Source: an uncultured bacterium (GTDB lineage Bacteria > Muiribacteriota > Ozemobacteria > Ozemobacterales > Ozemobacteraceae). From it: a stretch of 64,000 bases of DNA. The notes below the pieces were generated by a model. It made no database searches, had not been told where the DNA came from, and saw only the letters and a list, made by a program, of their open reading frames with translations. The stretch lies in the NCBI GenBank assembly GCA_937949615.1, contig CALEDQ010000018.1:1-64000 (forward strand), written 5' to 3'. Position 1 is the first letter of the stretch; every line of letters starts with the position of its first letter. Positions 16,842 through 24,766 of the stretch are shown piece after piece. The translations under genes were made by a program, and so were the position numbers.

Positions 16842-18540
16842 AGAAACACGCAAGTTGCTTGATAAACACTTCGAAACTGCTTTTGATACGCCCGACGGCA
16901 TAAAGAAGCTGCGTGAGCTGATTCTGACTCTGGCCATGCGGGGCAGACTCGTGCCACAAGACCAGAACGATCAGCCGGCCAGCGAACTGTTAAAAGAAAT
17001 CGCCGCCGAAAAAGACCGCCTGATCAAAGAAGGCAAACTCAAACCGCAAAAACCCCTGCCTCCAATCGACCCCAAAGAAATCCCCTATCAGCTTCCAAAA
17101 GGTTGGGAATGGGTTAGATTGCAAAACGCTTTTGATGTTCGCGATGGAACGCATGATACGCCTAAATATACTGTTTCAGGCTTTCCATTAATTACCAGTA
17201 AAAATCTCTATACCGGAAGACTTAGTTTTGAAGACGTGAAGTTCATTTCGGAGCATGATCATAATCGAATAAAGGAACGTTCTAGAGTAGATCTTGGTGA
17301 CATTCTTTTTGCCATGATTGGTAGTATTGGCAATCCAGTTATAGTGGAATGTGAGCATGAGTTTTCAATAAAAAATGTGGCTCTTTTCAAGTTTTATAAG
17401 GCAAACACACCGGAAAGATTGTTTTTACATAACTTTTTGCTATCCTCTCAAACCGCGATGAAAGCAATCTCATCTGGAGCTGTGCAAAGCTTTGTTTCTT
17501 TAAATTTTATTAGAAATTATTTATTTCCGCTACCGCCGCTTGCTGAGCAAAAGCGTATTGTGGCGCGGGTTGAGCAGTTGATAGCGCGTTGTGATGAGCT
17601 TGAGAAGCTGCGGGCGGCGAGAGACGAAAAACGGCTCGAAACGCATGCGGCGGCGCTGAATGCGCTGTTTGCTGCCGCTGACAGCGGCGATTTCAGCACT
17701 GCCTGGAAATTCATCAGCCGCAATTTCGACGAACTGTATACGGTGAAAGAAAACGTCGCCGAACTGCGCAAAGCCATTCTGCAACTGGCCGTCATGGGCA
17801 GACTCGTGCCCCAGGACCCGAACGACCAGCCCGCCAGCGAACTGCTAAAAGAAATCGCCGCCGAAAAAGCCCGCCTGATCAAAGAAGGCAAACTCAAACC
17901 ACAAAAACCCCTGCCTCCAATCGACCCCAAAGAAATCCCTTATAAGCTTGCAAAAGGTTGGGAATGGGTAAGGTTTGATCAATTAATTGATCAACGCTTT
18001 CCTATTTCCTACGGGGTTCTTGTTCCCGGTCCAGATACCGAAGATGGTGTTCCATTTGTAAGAATTGAGGATCTTACAATCAAGAACCCCAAAGAAAAAC
18101 CTGGAAAAAGAATTGGGCAAGACATTGCATCTAACTATGAACGCACAAAACTAGAAGGGGGAGAGATTTTAATGGGTGTCGTCGGAAGCATCGGAAAACT
18201 GGGCATTGCACCAGAAAGTTGGAAGGGAGCTTATATAGCAAGAGCAGTATGCCGAATATTTCCATCTTCACAAGTTGATAAGAAATATATTTTATGGATT
18301 CTTCAAAGCAATTTCATGCAAACTTGTTTTGCTAGTGAAACAAGGACTCTTGCCCAACCAACACTAAATATTGGGCTCATAAGGGCTGCGCTAACTCCTT
18401 TGCCGCCACTTGAGGAGCAAAAGCGGATTGTAGCGCGGGTTGAGCAGTTGATGGCATTGTGCGATGGTCTCGAACAGAGTATTGCCGCTGCTGACGGCAG
18501 TCGGGCGGCTCTTCTCGATTCACTGATGGCAAATGTATGA
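16834..18540 (+). CDS. hsdS: Type I restriction enzyme specificity subunit
   Basis: A 568-residue subunit that reads the bipartite DNA target. Two variable target-recognition domains (about 95-230 and 380-520) are AT-rich. Each is preceded by a conserved block (GRLVPQDxNDQPASELLKEI) and followed by a helical spacer (EQKRIVARVEQL). The two conserved blocks are near-identical DNA repeats 855 bp apart (16909-17117 and 17764-17971). The start ATG overlaps the winged-helix gene. The site cannot be read from sequence alone. Confidence 0.93.
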   Translation: MNKETRKLLDKHFETAFDTPDGIKKLRELILTLAMRGRLVPQDQNDQPASELLKEIAAEKDRLIKEGKLKPQKPLPPIDPKEIPYQLPKGWEWVRLQNAFDVRDGTHDTPKYTVSGFPLITSKNLYTGRLSFEDVKFISEHDHNRIKERSRVDLGDILFAMIGSIGNPVIVECEHEFSIKNVALFKFYKANTPERLFLHNFLLSSQTAMKAISSGAVQSFVSLNFIRNYLFPLPPLAEQKRIVARVEQLIARCDELEKLRAARDEKRLETHAAALNALFAAADSGDFSTAWKFISRNFDELYTVKENVAELRKAILQLAVMGRLVPQDPNDQPASELLKEIAAEKARLIKEGKLKPQKPLPPIDPKEIPYKLAKGWEWVRFDQLIDQRFPISYGVLVPGPDTEDGVPFVRIEDLTIKNPKEKPGKRIGQDIASNYERTKLEGGEILMGVVGSIGKLGIAPESWKGAYIARAVCRIFPSSQVDKKYILWILQSNFMQTCFASETRTLAQPTLNIGLIRAALTPLPPLEEQKRIVARVEQLMALCDGLEQSIAAADGSRAALLDSLMANV

Positions 18541-18557
18541 TATTTTCGTGATCAGGC

Positions 18558-19463
18558 ATGAATTACAAACGAAACCATAAATTTCCGAGCCGGTCCAGTT
18601 TCTGGGATGCGGTGAATACTTTCGGCGAAGATATGGTTTATCGCCGCAACGATCCGCCGATAAAGCCTGAATTCCAGATTTTTCTTGAAACCGAAACTCA
18701 TTATATGATCTGCGACCTGCGCCTGCGCGACAAATTGACCGATGCAGAACATCTAAAGAAGCTCGACGAAGAAGTATTTAAATTGACCGAACATAGAATC
18801 AACGCGGTCAGACGCATCAACCCTGACGGCCGCGCCGAATACATATACAAAAGGCCGAATGGCGTAATTCTGACGCCTGACTTTCATTTCGACACCTATG
18901 TTAAATTCTGCTTCAATTTCCGTGATTACGTTAAACTGGTCTACTGCTCCAACAAAAAAGAAACGGGTGATGAGTTCAATAAAAATTTCCACTCTTTCTT
19001 CTGCAGATGGTTCACCGACTCGCGCGGCAAGGAGCTCAAATCGGTCTACTGTGAACAACAGTGGTTTCCGGATGTTAAAAAGTGGCTGCTCAAAAAAAAG
19101 CAGAACCCGGCTTATTCGGTGCCACACTCAGAATTCAAAGACACCCCGATTGAAGGCCGGTTAGAGGGCATTCTGTTCAAAAACGGGATTGCATACACCA
19201 AGCAGGCTGAATTTTTTCAGCACGAAATGAAACTCACTGTTCCAGACTTTCTGCTTGAAAAGCAGAAAATTGCAATTTACTGCGATGGCACTGAGTTTCA
19301 CAAAGACACCCAGGCCATCATCCGCGACAAAGTGCAGGATAGAAGGCTGCAAATCAATGGCTACATGGTCCTGAGATTTTCAGGTTCCGAAATATTGGGC
19401 GATATCGCGCTCTGCGAGCGCGATATTCTCGACGCGATAAAGACAAGAGAATCAAAAAGCTGA
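18558..19463 (+). CDS. Vsr/DUF559-like predicted nuclease
   Basis: A 301-residue protein 17 nt after hsdS. The C-terminal 100 residues fit the PD-(D/E)xK nuclease fold of Vsr and DUF559 proteins: an early acidic IEGRLEG (about 198-204), VPDFLLE (D230), IAIYCDGTEFH (D243, H248), then RDKVQDRRLQINGYMVLRF leading to the end. The N-terminal 190 residues match nothing I recognise and contain many aromatic and cysteine residues. Cytoplasmic. Position in the operon suggests an accessory nuclease of the type I system or an independent defence nuclease. Confidence 0.65.
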   Translation: MNYKRNHKFPSRSSFWDAVNTFGEDMVYRRNDPPIKPEFQIFLETETHYMICDLRLRDKLTDAEHLKKLDEEVFKLTEHRINAVRRINPDGRAEYIYKRPNGVILTPDFHFDTYVKFCFNFRDYVKLVYCSNKKETGDEFNKNFHSFFCRWFTDSRGKELKSVYCEQQWFPDVKKWLLKKKQNPAYSVPHSEFKDTPIEGRLEGILFKNGIAYTKQAEFFQHEMKLTVPDFLLEKQKIAIYCDGTEFHKDTQAIIRDKVQDRRLQINGYMVLRFSGSEILGDIALCERDILDAIKTRESKS

Positions 19464-19555
19464 CTCAGTTTTCGCGTTCGCCTGGCGCCGCCTGATAGCC
19501 GCTCGGAACTTTACGTAGTATATTCAGACAGGCAGGATGGGACTGGAGGTAAGAA

Positions 19556-19615
19556 ATGCCGTTTCCCGTAGTTGTCCACAAAGAGGGCAAAAGCTCGTTC
19601 GGGCCAGGTTTATGA
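19556..19615 (+). CDS. 19-codon leader ORF, HicB-like start
   Basis: MPFPVVVHKEGKSSFGPGL, with a strong GGAGG ribosome binding site 6 nt upstream. Its TGA overlaps the ATG of the next gene (ATGA, 19612-19615). The first residues (FPVVVHKEG) resemble the start of HicB antitoxins, so it may be a remnant that now supplies the ribosome entry site for the nucleotidyltransferase gene. Confidence 0.4.
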   Translation: MPFPVVVHKEGKSSFGPGL

Positions 19616-20529
19616 AAGATTACAGACTGATTTTTGAAGTAGTGCATGGCAGTCAGGCTTTTGGCCTGGATGGCCCGGGCTCAGACCTCGATTTGAAAGG
19701 CGTGATTATCGGGCCGGCGTTCTGGTATTTTGGTTTTTTAGAAAGCCCTGAACAGCTCGTTCTTAACAAGGATCACACGCTTTTCGAACTCCGGAAATTT
19801 TTCAGACTGGCAATAGATGCCAACCCGACTGCAATCGAGATGCTGTGGGCTCCCCAGAACTGCATCAGAGAGTGCTCTCCAATGGCCGAAAAGCTGCTGA
19901 GTGCCAGAGAAAAGTTTTTATCTCTCAAAGTGGCAGACAGTTTCGGCAAATACGCCCTCTCACAGCTGCGCCGCATCAAAACTCATCGCAGATGGCTGCT
20001 TGAACCGCCCAAAACACAGCCACAAAGAGAGGAATTCAATCTGCCCGGCAAACCCGTCTTTTCAGATGACCAGATTGGTGCGGCTGAATCATTGATTGAA
20101 AGCGGCAAGTTGACACATGCCGATCTGCCGCCAAATTTCATGCTGATACTCGACCGTGAAAGAAGTTATCGTGCCGCCATCAAGGAATGGCAGCAGTTTC
20201 AAACCTGGCAGAAAGAGAGAAACCCGGCGAGAGCAAAGCTGGAGAAAGAATTCGGCTATGATACAAAGCACGCCTTGCACCTTGTCAGGCTCTTAAGAAT
20301 GGCACTCGAGATATTAATTTCAGGTGAAGTAATCGTTCGCAGACCAGACCGAGAAGAGCTTCTGGCAATCAAACAGGGAACCTGGAAATTCGACCAGCTA
20401 ATTGAATACGCCGAGTCGATGAATCAGAAAATCCTTGAGGCCAGAAACCGCAGCAGTCTGCCTGAGTTTCCCGACAATGAAAGTCTCAATCTATTATGCA
20501 CAGAAATTCTGAGAGGTTGTTTTGCATGA
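19612..20529 (+). CDS. YcgL-type nucleotidyltransferase (DNA polymerase beta superfamily), first of pair
   Basis: A 305-residue protein of the COG3541/YcgL family. The catalytic signature is HGSQAFGLDGPGSDLDLKG (G13-S14, metal ligands D25 and D27). The helical C-terminal half has KHALHLVRLLRMALEIL, typical of this family. The start at 19612 puts the signature at the expected position; a longer frame from 19537 has no support. The substrate is unknown. Family members are suggested to transfer nucleotides to RNA or protein. It overlaps the next gene by ATGA, so the two are co-translated. Confidence 0.8.
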   Translation: MKDYRLIFEVVHGSQAFGLDGPGSDLDLKGVIIGPAFWYFGFLESPEQLVLNKDHTLFELRKFFRLAIDANPTAIEMLWAPQNCIRECSPMAEKLLSAREKFLSLKVADSFGKYALSQLRRIKTHRRWLLEPPKTQPQREEFNLPGKPVFSDDQIGAAESLIESGKLTHADLPPNFMLILDRERSYRAAIKEWQQFQTWQKERNPARAKLEKEFGYDTKHALHLVRLLRMALEILISGEVIVRRPDREELLAIKQGTWKFDQLIEYAESMNQKILEARNRSSLPEFPDNESLNLLCTEILRGCFA

Positions 20530-21296
20530 TTGAAAAAAAACAGATAGAGCTCGGCCAGGAATTCGTTTCCAGAAATTTTGACAAGGGAAAGCTGCTGCTG
20601 GTTGCGGTAACTGGCAGTCATTTTTATGGGTTTCCGGCTCCGGACAGCGATCTGGATCTGAAAGGCATTCACGCGGCCCCTACCAGGCAGATACTTGCAC
20701 TCGAAAAACCTGCGTCGGCACACAATGTTGAGGAAATGTGGCGAAACTGTCTCTGCGATTTTTCCAGCAATGAAATAGAACAGGCTTTGCGACTTCTGAT
20801 AAAGGGAAACGGCAACATGCTCGAGAGAATATTTTCCCCTTATCAGCTTTTTGAAACAGAAGAAGCGACGCGATTGAAAGAAATAAAGACCGCTTATCTT
20901 TCACAACGATTCTTTCATCATTACACCGGCTTTTTTCAGAAAAAATGCGCTGAGTTTGCGAAGAGCGATTTTTACCTCATCAAGCCTTTGCTCTATATCT
21001 ACAGAGTCGCTCTGACCGGGATTCATCTTCTGAAAACGGGCGAGGTCATTGGTGATGTGCGAAAACTGGCGCCAGAATACGGCTTTTCTGAGGTTGATGA
21101 GCTGATAAAAATCTACTCTGCGACTTCTGAAAAAAAGTCGCTTGATAAAGCTTCTGCAAGCCAGTTCGTTGCAAGATGGCCAGAGCTTGAGAACAAGCTG
21201 AACGATGCCCTCAGCACCAGCTGTCTGCCGGAAGTTCCGGGCGACCCTGATGCCTGTTCCGACCTGCTGGTTGAAATCAGATTGAAATCTGCCTGA
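20526..21296 (+). CDS. YcgL-type nucleotidyltransferase, second of pair
   Basis: A 256-residue relative of the preceding gene: TGSHFYGFPAPDSDLDLKGI (G30-S31, D42, D44), then helical domain with PLLYIYRVALTGIHLLKTGE. The two proteins differ widely outside the motif, suggesting two distinct subunits rather than a recent duplication. ATG 20526 overlaps the upstream stop. Its last codons lie inside the direct repeat copy 2 (21272 onward), and similar codons survive at copy 1. Confidence 0.8.
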   Translation: MIEKKQIELGQEFVSRNFDKGKLLLVAVTGSHFYGFPAPDSDLDLKGIHAAPTRQILALEKPASAHNVEEMWRNCLCDFSSNEIEQALRLLIKGNGNMLERIFSPYQLFETEEATRLKEIKTAYLSQRFFHHYTGFFQKKCAEFAKSDFYLIKPLLYIYRVALTGIHLLKTGEVIGDVRKLAPEYGFSEVDELIKIYSATSEKKSLDKASASQFVARWPELENKLNDALSTSCLPEVPGDPDACSDLLVEIRLKSA

Positions 21297-21483
21297 ATTT
21301 CAGGTCATTGCTGGCCTTGAAAACTGAGGTCTTATTCAATCTTGCATCAATTAACCTGATTGTTATATTGTTTTTTAACAGCCTATTTTACCCCATTGAT
21401 ATTGTAACGACTTACAGAAATAACCGAGAGGTCGCGTGAGGATGGCAGTTTTTTTTATCACCAGAGACTTTGCAGAAGAAAGC
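21272..21483 (+). repeat. Defence-island direct repeat, copy 2
   Basis: Matches 12473-12673 over about 200 bp with scattered differences and small gaps. It begins within the 3' end of the second nucleotidyltransferase gene and carries the promoter and leader ORF upstream of tcmP. Confidence 0.8.
21342..21369 (+). promoter_or_regulatory. Predicted promoter of the TcmP module
   Basis: TTGCAT (21342-21347), 16-bp spacer, TATATT (21364-21369). It has the same spacing as the promoter in repeat copy 1. Confidence 0.5.
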
Positions 21484-21522
21484 CAAACAACCTTTCTGAA
21501 TGTCTGTATGGCAAAATTTTGA
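21442..21522 (+). CDS. 26-codon leader ORF before tcmP
   Basis: Begins MAVFFITRDFAEESQ at the ATG equivalent to that of the hsdR leader, after GAGAGG. It stops 9 nt before the tcmP ATG. Coding status is inferred from the duplicated start and spacing. Confidence 0.35.
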   Translation: MAVFFITRDFAEESQTTFLNVCMAKF

Positions 21523-21531
21523 GGTTTAATA

Positions 21532-22653
21532 ATGACAGAAAAACTTCACAGCAAGCCATTTGATGAGGGAACCAGACTGAAATTAAATATTTTCCGAAAG
21601 TGCTTTCGTGAATGGCTGCCGGTTTTTATTCACAATCCGAAGATTGATAAAATTTTCGTTTATGATTTCTTTGCCGGGCCAGGCCGTGATTCGGAGGGCA
21701 CGCCCGGCAGTCCTCTTATATTGCTGGAAGAGGCGCGCGGCGCTGATTTACAGTATTGCAAAACCGGAAAAATCAAAGATGTTATTTTTGGTTTCAATGA
21801 CAAAAACGAGTCAGAGACGCTTAAACAAAACATTGCCGCGTATTTCAATCAGTGCTGCCAAAGGAATTGTAAAAAGAAAGAATGTCTCTACGAAAAGAAA
21901 TGTCATTGTGCAAATCTTGATTTTAAAAGCCTTTTTGCCAGCGAGAACCTGAAAAAAATACTGGCAAACAAATCTTTTGCCAAATTCATCCTGCTTGATC
22001 AATACGGTTTCAGCCAGGTTGATGAGGAAGTTTTCAGAAAACTCGCTGGTTCCCCAATGACCGATTTTATTTTTTTTATAGCTTCATCTTTTGTCGACCG
22101 GTTCAAAGACCACGAATACACCAGAAAGTATCTCAATACAGAAAAGATTGATTTCTCTTCGGTAAAACCTGTTCAAAGGCACGGTTTAATCGCTGATTAC
22201 TTTGCATCACTGGTTAACAAACCTGAATTCTATCTACATCATTTCACAATAAGAAAGGGCTCCAATCATTATGGGCTGATTTTTGGAACAAATCACACAT
22301 ACGGAATGGAGAAATTTCTTAAAGTCTGCTGGGAAGAAGATACATTTGCCGGCGAATCAAATGACAACAAATGGGGTGATGAGCAGGAAGGAAGCCTGTT
22401 TTTTGGAATTGAGCCCCCGAAAAAAATTGAAGCAGTCAAGGCTGAGCTTAGGGAAATGCTACTTCAAGGTAAAATCGACAACAATATCAACGGGCTTAAA
22501 ACGGCAATGAGAAAGAGATGCCGGCCTAAAGTTTTTGTTGAAGTAGTCAGGCAGCTTGAAAAAGAAAAGAAAATAGAAAGAATCGGTGAAACGGTAAATA
22601 ATCGTGCTGAAAGGATACACGAAATTCCTGAATACAAAATCAGGCCACTTTAG
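21532..22653 (+). CDS. tcmP: Three-Cys-motif partner protein TcmP
   Basis: A 373-residue protein. The N-terminal VYDFFAGPGRDSEGTPGSPL motif (44-62) is the hallmark of TcmP and resembles an AdoMet or nucleotide-binding glycine-rich loop. A cysteine cluster follows at C108, C109, C113, C118, C124 and C126. The C-terminal 70 residues look like a winged helix (VFVEVVRQLEKEKKIERIGE). TcmP proteins occur next to DUF5131/Gp37-Gp68 three-Cys-motif proteins, as here (32 nt gap). The biochemical role is not established. Lower G+C than the R-M genes suggests separate transfer. Confidence 0.8.
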   Translation: MTEKLHSKPFDEGTRLKLNIFRKCFREWLPVFIHNPKIDKIFVYDFFAGPGRDSEGTPGSPLILLEEARGADLQYCKTGKIKDVIFGFNDKNESETLKQNIAAYFNQCCQRNCKKKECLYEKKCHCANLDFKSLFASENLKKILANKSFAKFILLDQYGFSQVDEEVFRKLAGSPMTDFIFFIASSFVDRFKDHEYTRKYLNTEKIDFSSVKPVQRHGLIADYFASLVNKPEFYLHHFTIRKGSNHYGLIFGTNHTYGMEKFLKVCWEEDTFAGESNDNKWGDEQEGSLFFGIEPPKKIEAVKAELREMLLQGKIDNNINGLKTAMRKRCRPKVFVEVVRQLEKEKKIERIGETVNNRAERIHEIPEYKIRPL

Positions 22654-22685
22654 GGTATACTTATTGAGAGTTTAAAGGGGTTTAA

Positions 22686-23402
22686 ATGGCAAGCAACAGC
22701 ACAATTGAATGGACTCAAATCACCTGGAACCCGGTTACCGGGTGCACAAAAATCAGCTCCGGATGCAAAAACTGCTATGCTGAACGTATGGCCCGACGCC
22801 TGCATCTGATGCGCAGTAAAAGATACATAAACGAATTCAAGGTTACTCTACACGAAGATCTTCTTGATTTCCCCAAAAAACTACGAAGCGGGAAAAGGAT
22901 TTTTGTTAATTCAATGAGTGATCTTTTTCATGAAGATGTTCCGCTCGAATTCATTCAGAAAGTTTTTCAAACAATGAATGAGTGCCGACAACACGTCTTT
23001 CAAGTTCTTACAAAAAGAAGCAAAAGACTTGCTGAACTTGCTGGAAAGCTTTCCTGGTCAGAAAACATCTGGATAGGCGTAACCGTTGAAGACAACACCA
23101 ATAAAGACAGAATTGCCGACCTTAGAGCTGTTCCGGCCAAAGTCAGGTTTATTTCATTTGAGCCGTTGATTTCCGAAATAAAAAAACCCGATTTAACCGG
23201 CATTAACTGGATAATAGTCGGTGGCGAATCTGGCCCTGGAGCCAGACCCATTGTCAAAGAATGGGTTGAAGCCCTGCAGAGAAACGCCCAGCAGTTTGAT
23301 ATTCCGTTCTTTTTCAAGCAATGGGGCGGAACAAACAAGAAAAAAAGCGGCAAGCTGTTAAATGGTCAGATGTTTCAGGAAAGCCCGGCTTTCGCCCTCT
23401 GA
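22686..23402 (+). CDS. DUF5131 (phage Gp37/Gp68) three-Cys-motif protein
   Basis: A 238-residue protein. WNPVTGCTKISSGCKNCYAE (about 14-33) is the family's three-cysteine motif, similar to a radical-SAM-type cluster-binding site. Other family marks are NSMSDLFHEDVP, FQVLTKRS, WIGVTVEDN, FISFEPLI and IVGGESGPGARP, and the C-terminal PFFFKQWGG. Members occur in phages and bacterial mobile regions. AAAGGGG precedes the ATG. It is the natural partner of TcmP and is transcribed with it. Confidence 0.9.
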   Translation: MASNSTIEWTQITWNPVTGCTKISSGCKNCYAERMARRLHLMRSKRYINEFKVTLHEDLLDFPKKLRSGKRIFVNSMSDLFHEDVPLEFIQKVFQTMNECRQHVFQVLTKRSKRLAELAGKLSWSENIWIGVTVEDNTNKDRIADLRAVPAKVRFISFEPLISEIKKPDLTGINWIIVGGESGPGARPIVKEWVEALQRNAQQFDIPFFFKQWGGTNKKKSGKLLNGQMFQESPAFAL

Positions 23403-23483
23403 AAGAAAATTTAAGATACCGATTCTCTGCATCTTTCTAAGCACCTGACACAGCAAAACCCTTCATCGGTCAAGTCCTAAAAA

Positions 23484-23527
23484 CAGGCACCGCCATCCAT
23501 TGGATGACGGTGCCTGTAAGTTTTTTA
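23484..23527. terminator. Bidirectional terminator
   Basis: CAGGCACCGCCATCC and GGATGACGGTGCCTG form a long stem (23484-23516) with T-rich sequence on both sides. It ends the TcmP module and the convergent serpin gene, whose stop codon lies in the T run. Confidence 0.8.
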
Positions 23528-24766
23528 TTTGCTGGCGGGGTTGGCGACGCGGCCCATGAAGAGGATGCTGCCGGTCGAGTTGTCGCGGACCAGGAAGATG
23601 AAGGGATGGTCAGCCTTGAACACCGGGTCCATGCTGATCGATTTGGTGGCCATTTCGACGGCGGTGGCGGCGGCGGCTTCGGTGCCTTCTTCGTTCACTT
23701 CGACGAAGGCCTTGTGCTTGATCTGCGAGATCCATAATTTGCCTTTTGGCCAGCCCATGCCGCTGAAATCAGCGACGTCCGGGGTGAAAGCGTCTTTCAT
23801 GCCGAGGTCGGTGCAGGTCGGAACCAGATCATAACCGGTTTCGAGCTTGAATTTTGGCAGATACAGCTTCACATTTTCCTCGGAGGCAGAGTCCAGTTCT
23901 GCCAGCCATGCTGCGATTTTTTCGGAGCTCAGGTCTTTTTCGAGACCGGCGAGGCCGTCGACTTTCTGCGGCAGCACTGCGATCATTGCCAGCGATTTTC
24001 CCTTGTAAGGCATGGCGATGACCTGAAAGTCGTCTTTTTCGATGAGCTTGAAGCTGCCCTTCTGATACATGAACGGCACATTGATATTTTCTGTTGCAGA
24101 CAGTCTGAAAGGGGCTTCTTTAGTCTGCTTTTCGTCGAACTGGCTTTCCCAGATGCCTTTGAAATAAATGGCATTCAAAAGAACGCAGACTGAATTTGGA
24201 TCAAGCTTTTCGAGGATTTCTTCGATTTTGCCCTCGGTTTTTGTTTTTACCCAGCCGTTGATCTTTTCGAGGTCGCCCGCGAACAGTTCAGCCGCGTAGT
24301 TTTTCTGCAGCAGGGCCTTGAATTCTTCGCTCACATCGCCGCCGGTGAGGCAGAGACCGTTGGCGATATTGAGCTTCTGACCGTCACTGTTGGCCACTGA
24401 AGCGAGTTTCTCGTTGAGCTGTCTGAACGCGTCGTGCAGCGGTTCCTGGTCGAGACCGAAAGACAAAGCTGCCTGCATTTCTGCGGCAGTATTTTCGCGG
24501 GCACCGGCATAGGTCATACCGAGCGCTGAAGAAACGCTGAATGGCGAGAAGAAGACGTTGCCACCGGCCTTGCCCAGCTGCTGATAAAGCTTAACGGCAA
24601 AGGCGCTGTTGCCTTTTACCAGGGGGGTCAGGGTAGAATCAGCCTGTTGATCTGTTGTTGTCATGGGAGCAGAACAGCAGTCTGATTCTGCTGATACTGG
24701 AGAAGCGGACGCTGCCAGTATGACGGCACAAATTACAGCACAGAATAAAACGGTGAGTCGGTTCAT
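23525..24766 (-). CDS. Secreted serpin (serine protease inhibitor)
   Basis: A 413-residue protein with a signal peptide (MNRLTVLFCAVICAVILAAS, cleavage near VSAES) and a full serpin domain of about 370 residues. Family marks are FFSPFSVSSALGMTYAGA, LLNAIYFKGIW and the C-terminal DHPFIFLVRDNSTGSILFMG. The reactive-centre hinge EEGTEAAAATAV has the small-residue pattern of inhibitory serpins. Counting from it puts P1-P1' at or near Lys-Ser, so a trypsin-like target protease is likely. The ATG at 24766 follows AAAGGAAA; the longer open frame upstream lacks support. It probably protects the envelope against proteases from prey, host or competitors. Confidence 0.93.
   Translation of the reverse strand: MNRLTVLFCAVICAVILAASASPVSAESDCCSAPMTTTDQQADSTLTPLVKGNSAFAVKLYQQLGKAGGNVFFSPFSVSSALGMTYAGARENTAAEMQAALSFGLDQEPLHDAFRQLNEKLASVANSDGQKLNIANGLCLTGGDVSEEFKALLQKNYAAELFAGDLEKINGWVKTKTEGKIEEILEKLDPNSVCVLLNAIYFKGIWESQFDEKQTKEAPFRLSATENINVPFMYQKGSFKLIEKDDFQVIAMPYKGKSLAMIAVLPQKVDGLAGLEKDLSSEKIAAWLAELDSASEENVKLYLPKFKLETGYDLVPTCTDLGMKDAFTPDVADFSGMGWPKGKLWISQIKHKAFVEVNEEGTEAAAATAVEMATKSISMDPVFKADHPFIFLVRDNSTGSILFMGRVANPASK

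Noticed and set aside
16909..17971. The hsdS repeats as a CRISPR-like array
   Set aside because: Only two copies, inside one coding frame, encoding conserved HsdS segments.
12473..21483. The two repeats as integron attC sites or phage att sites
   Set aside because: They are long, degenerate and promoter-bearing, lack a paired-hairpin core, and no integrase gene is present in the window.
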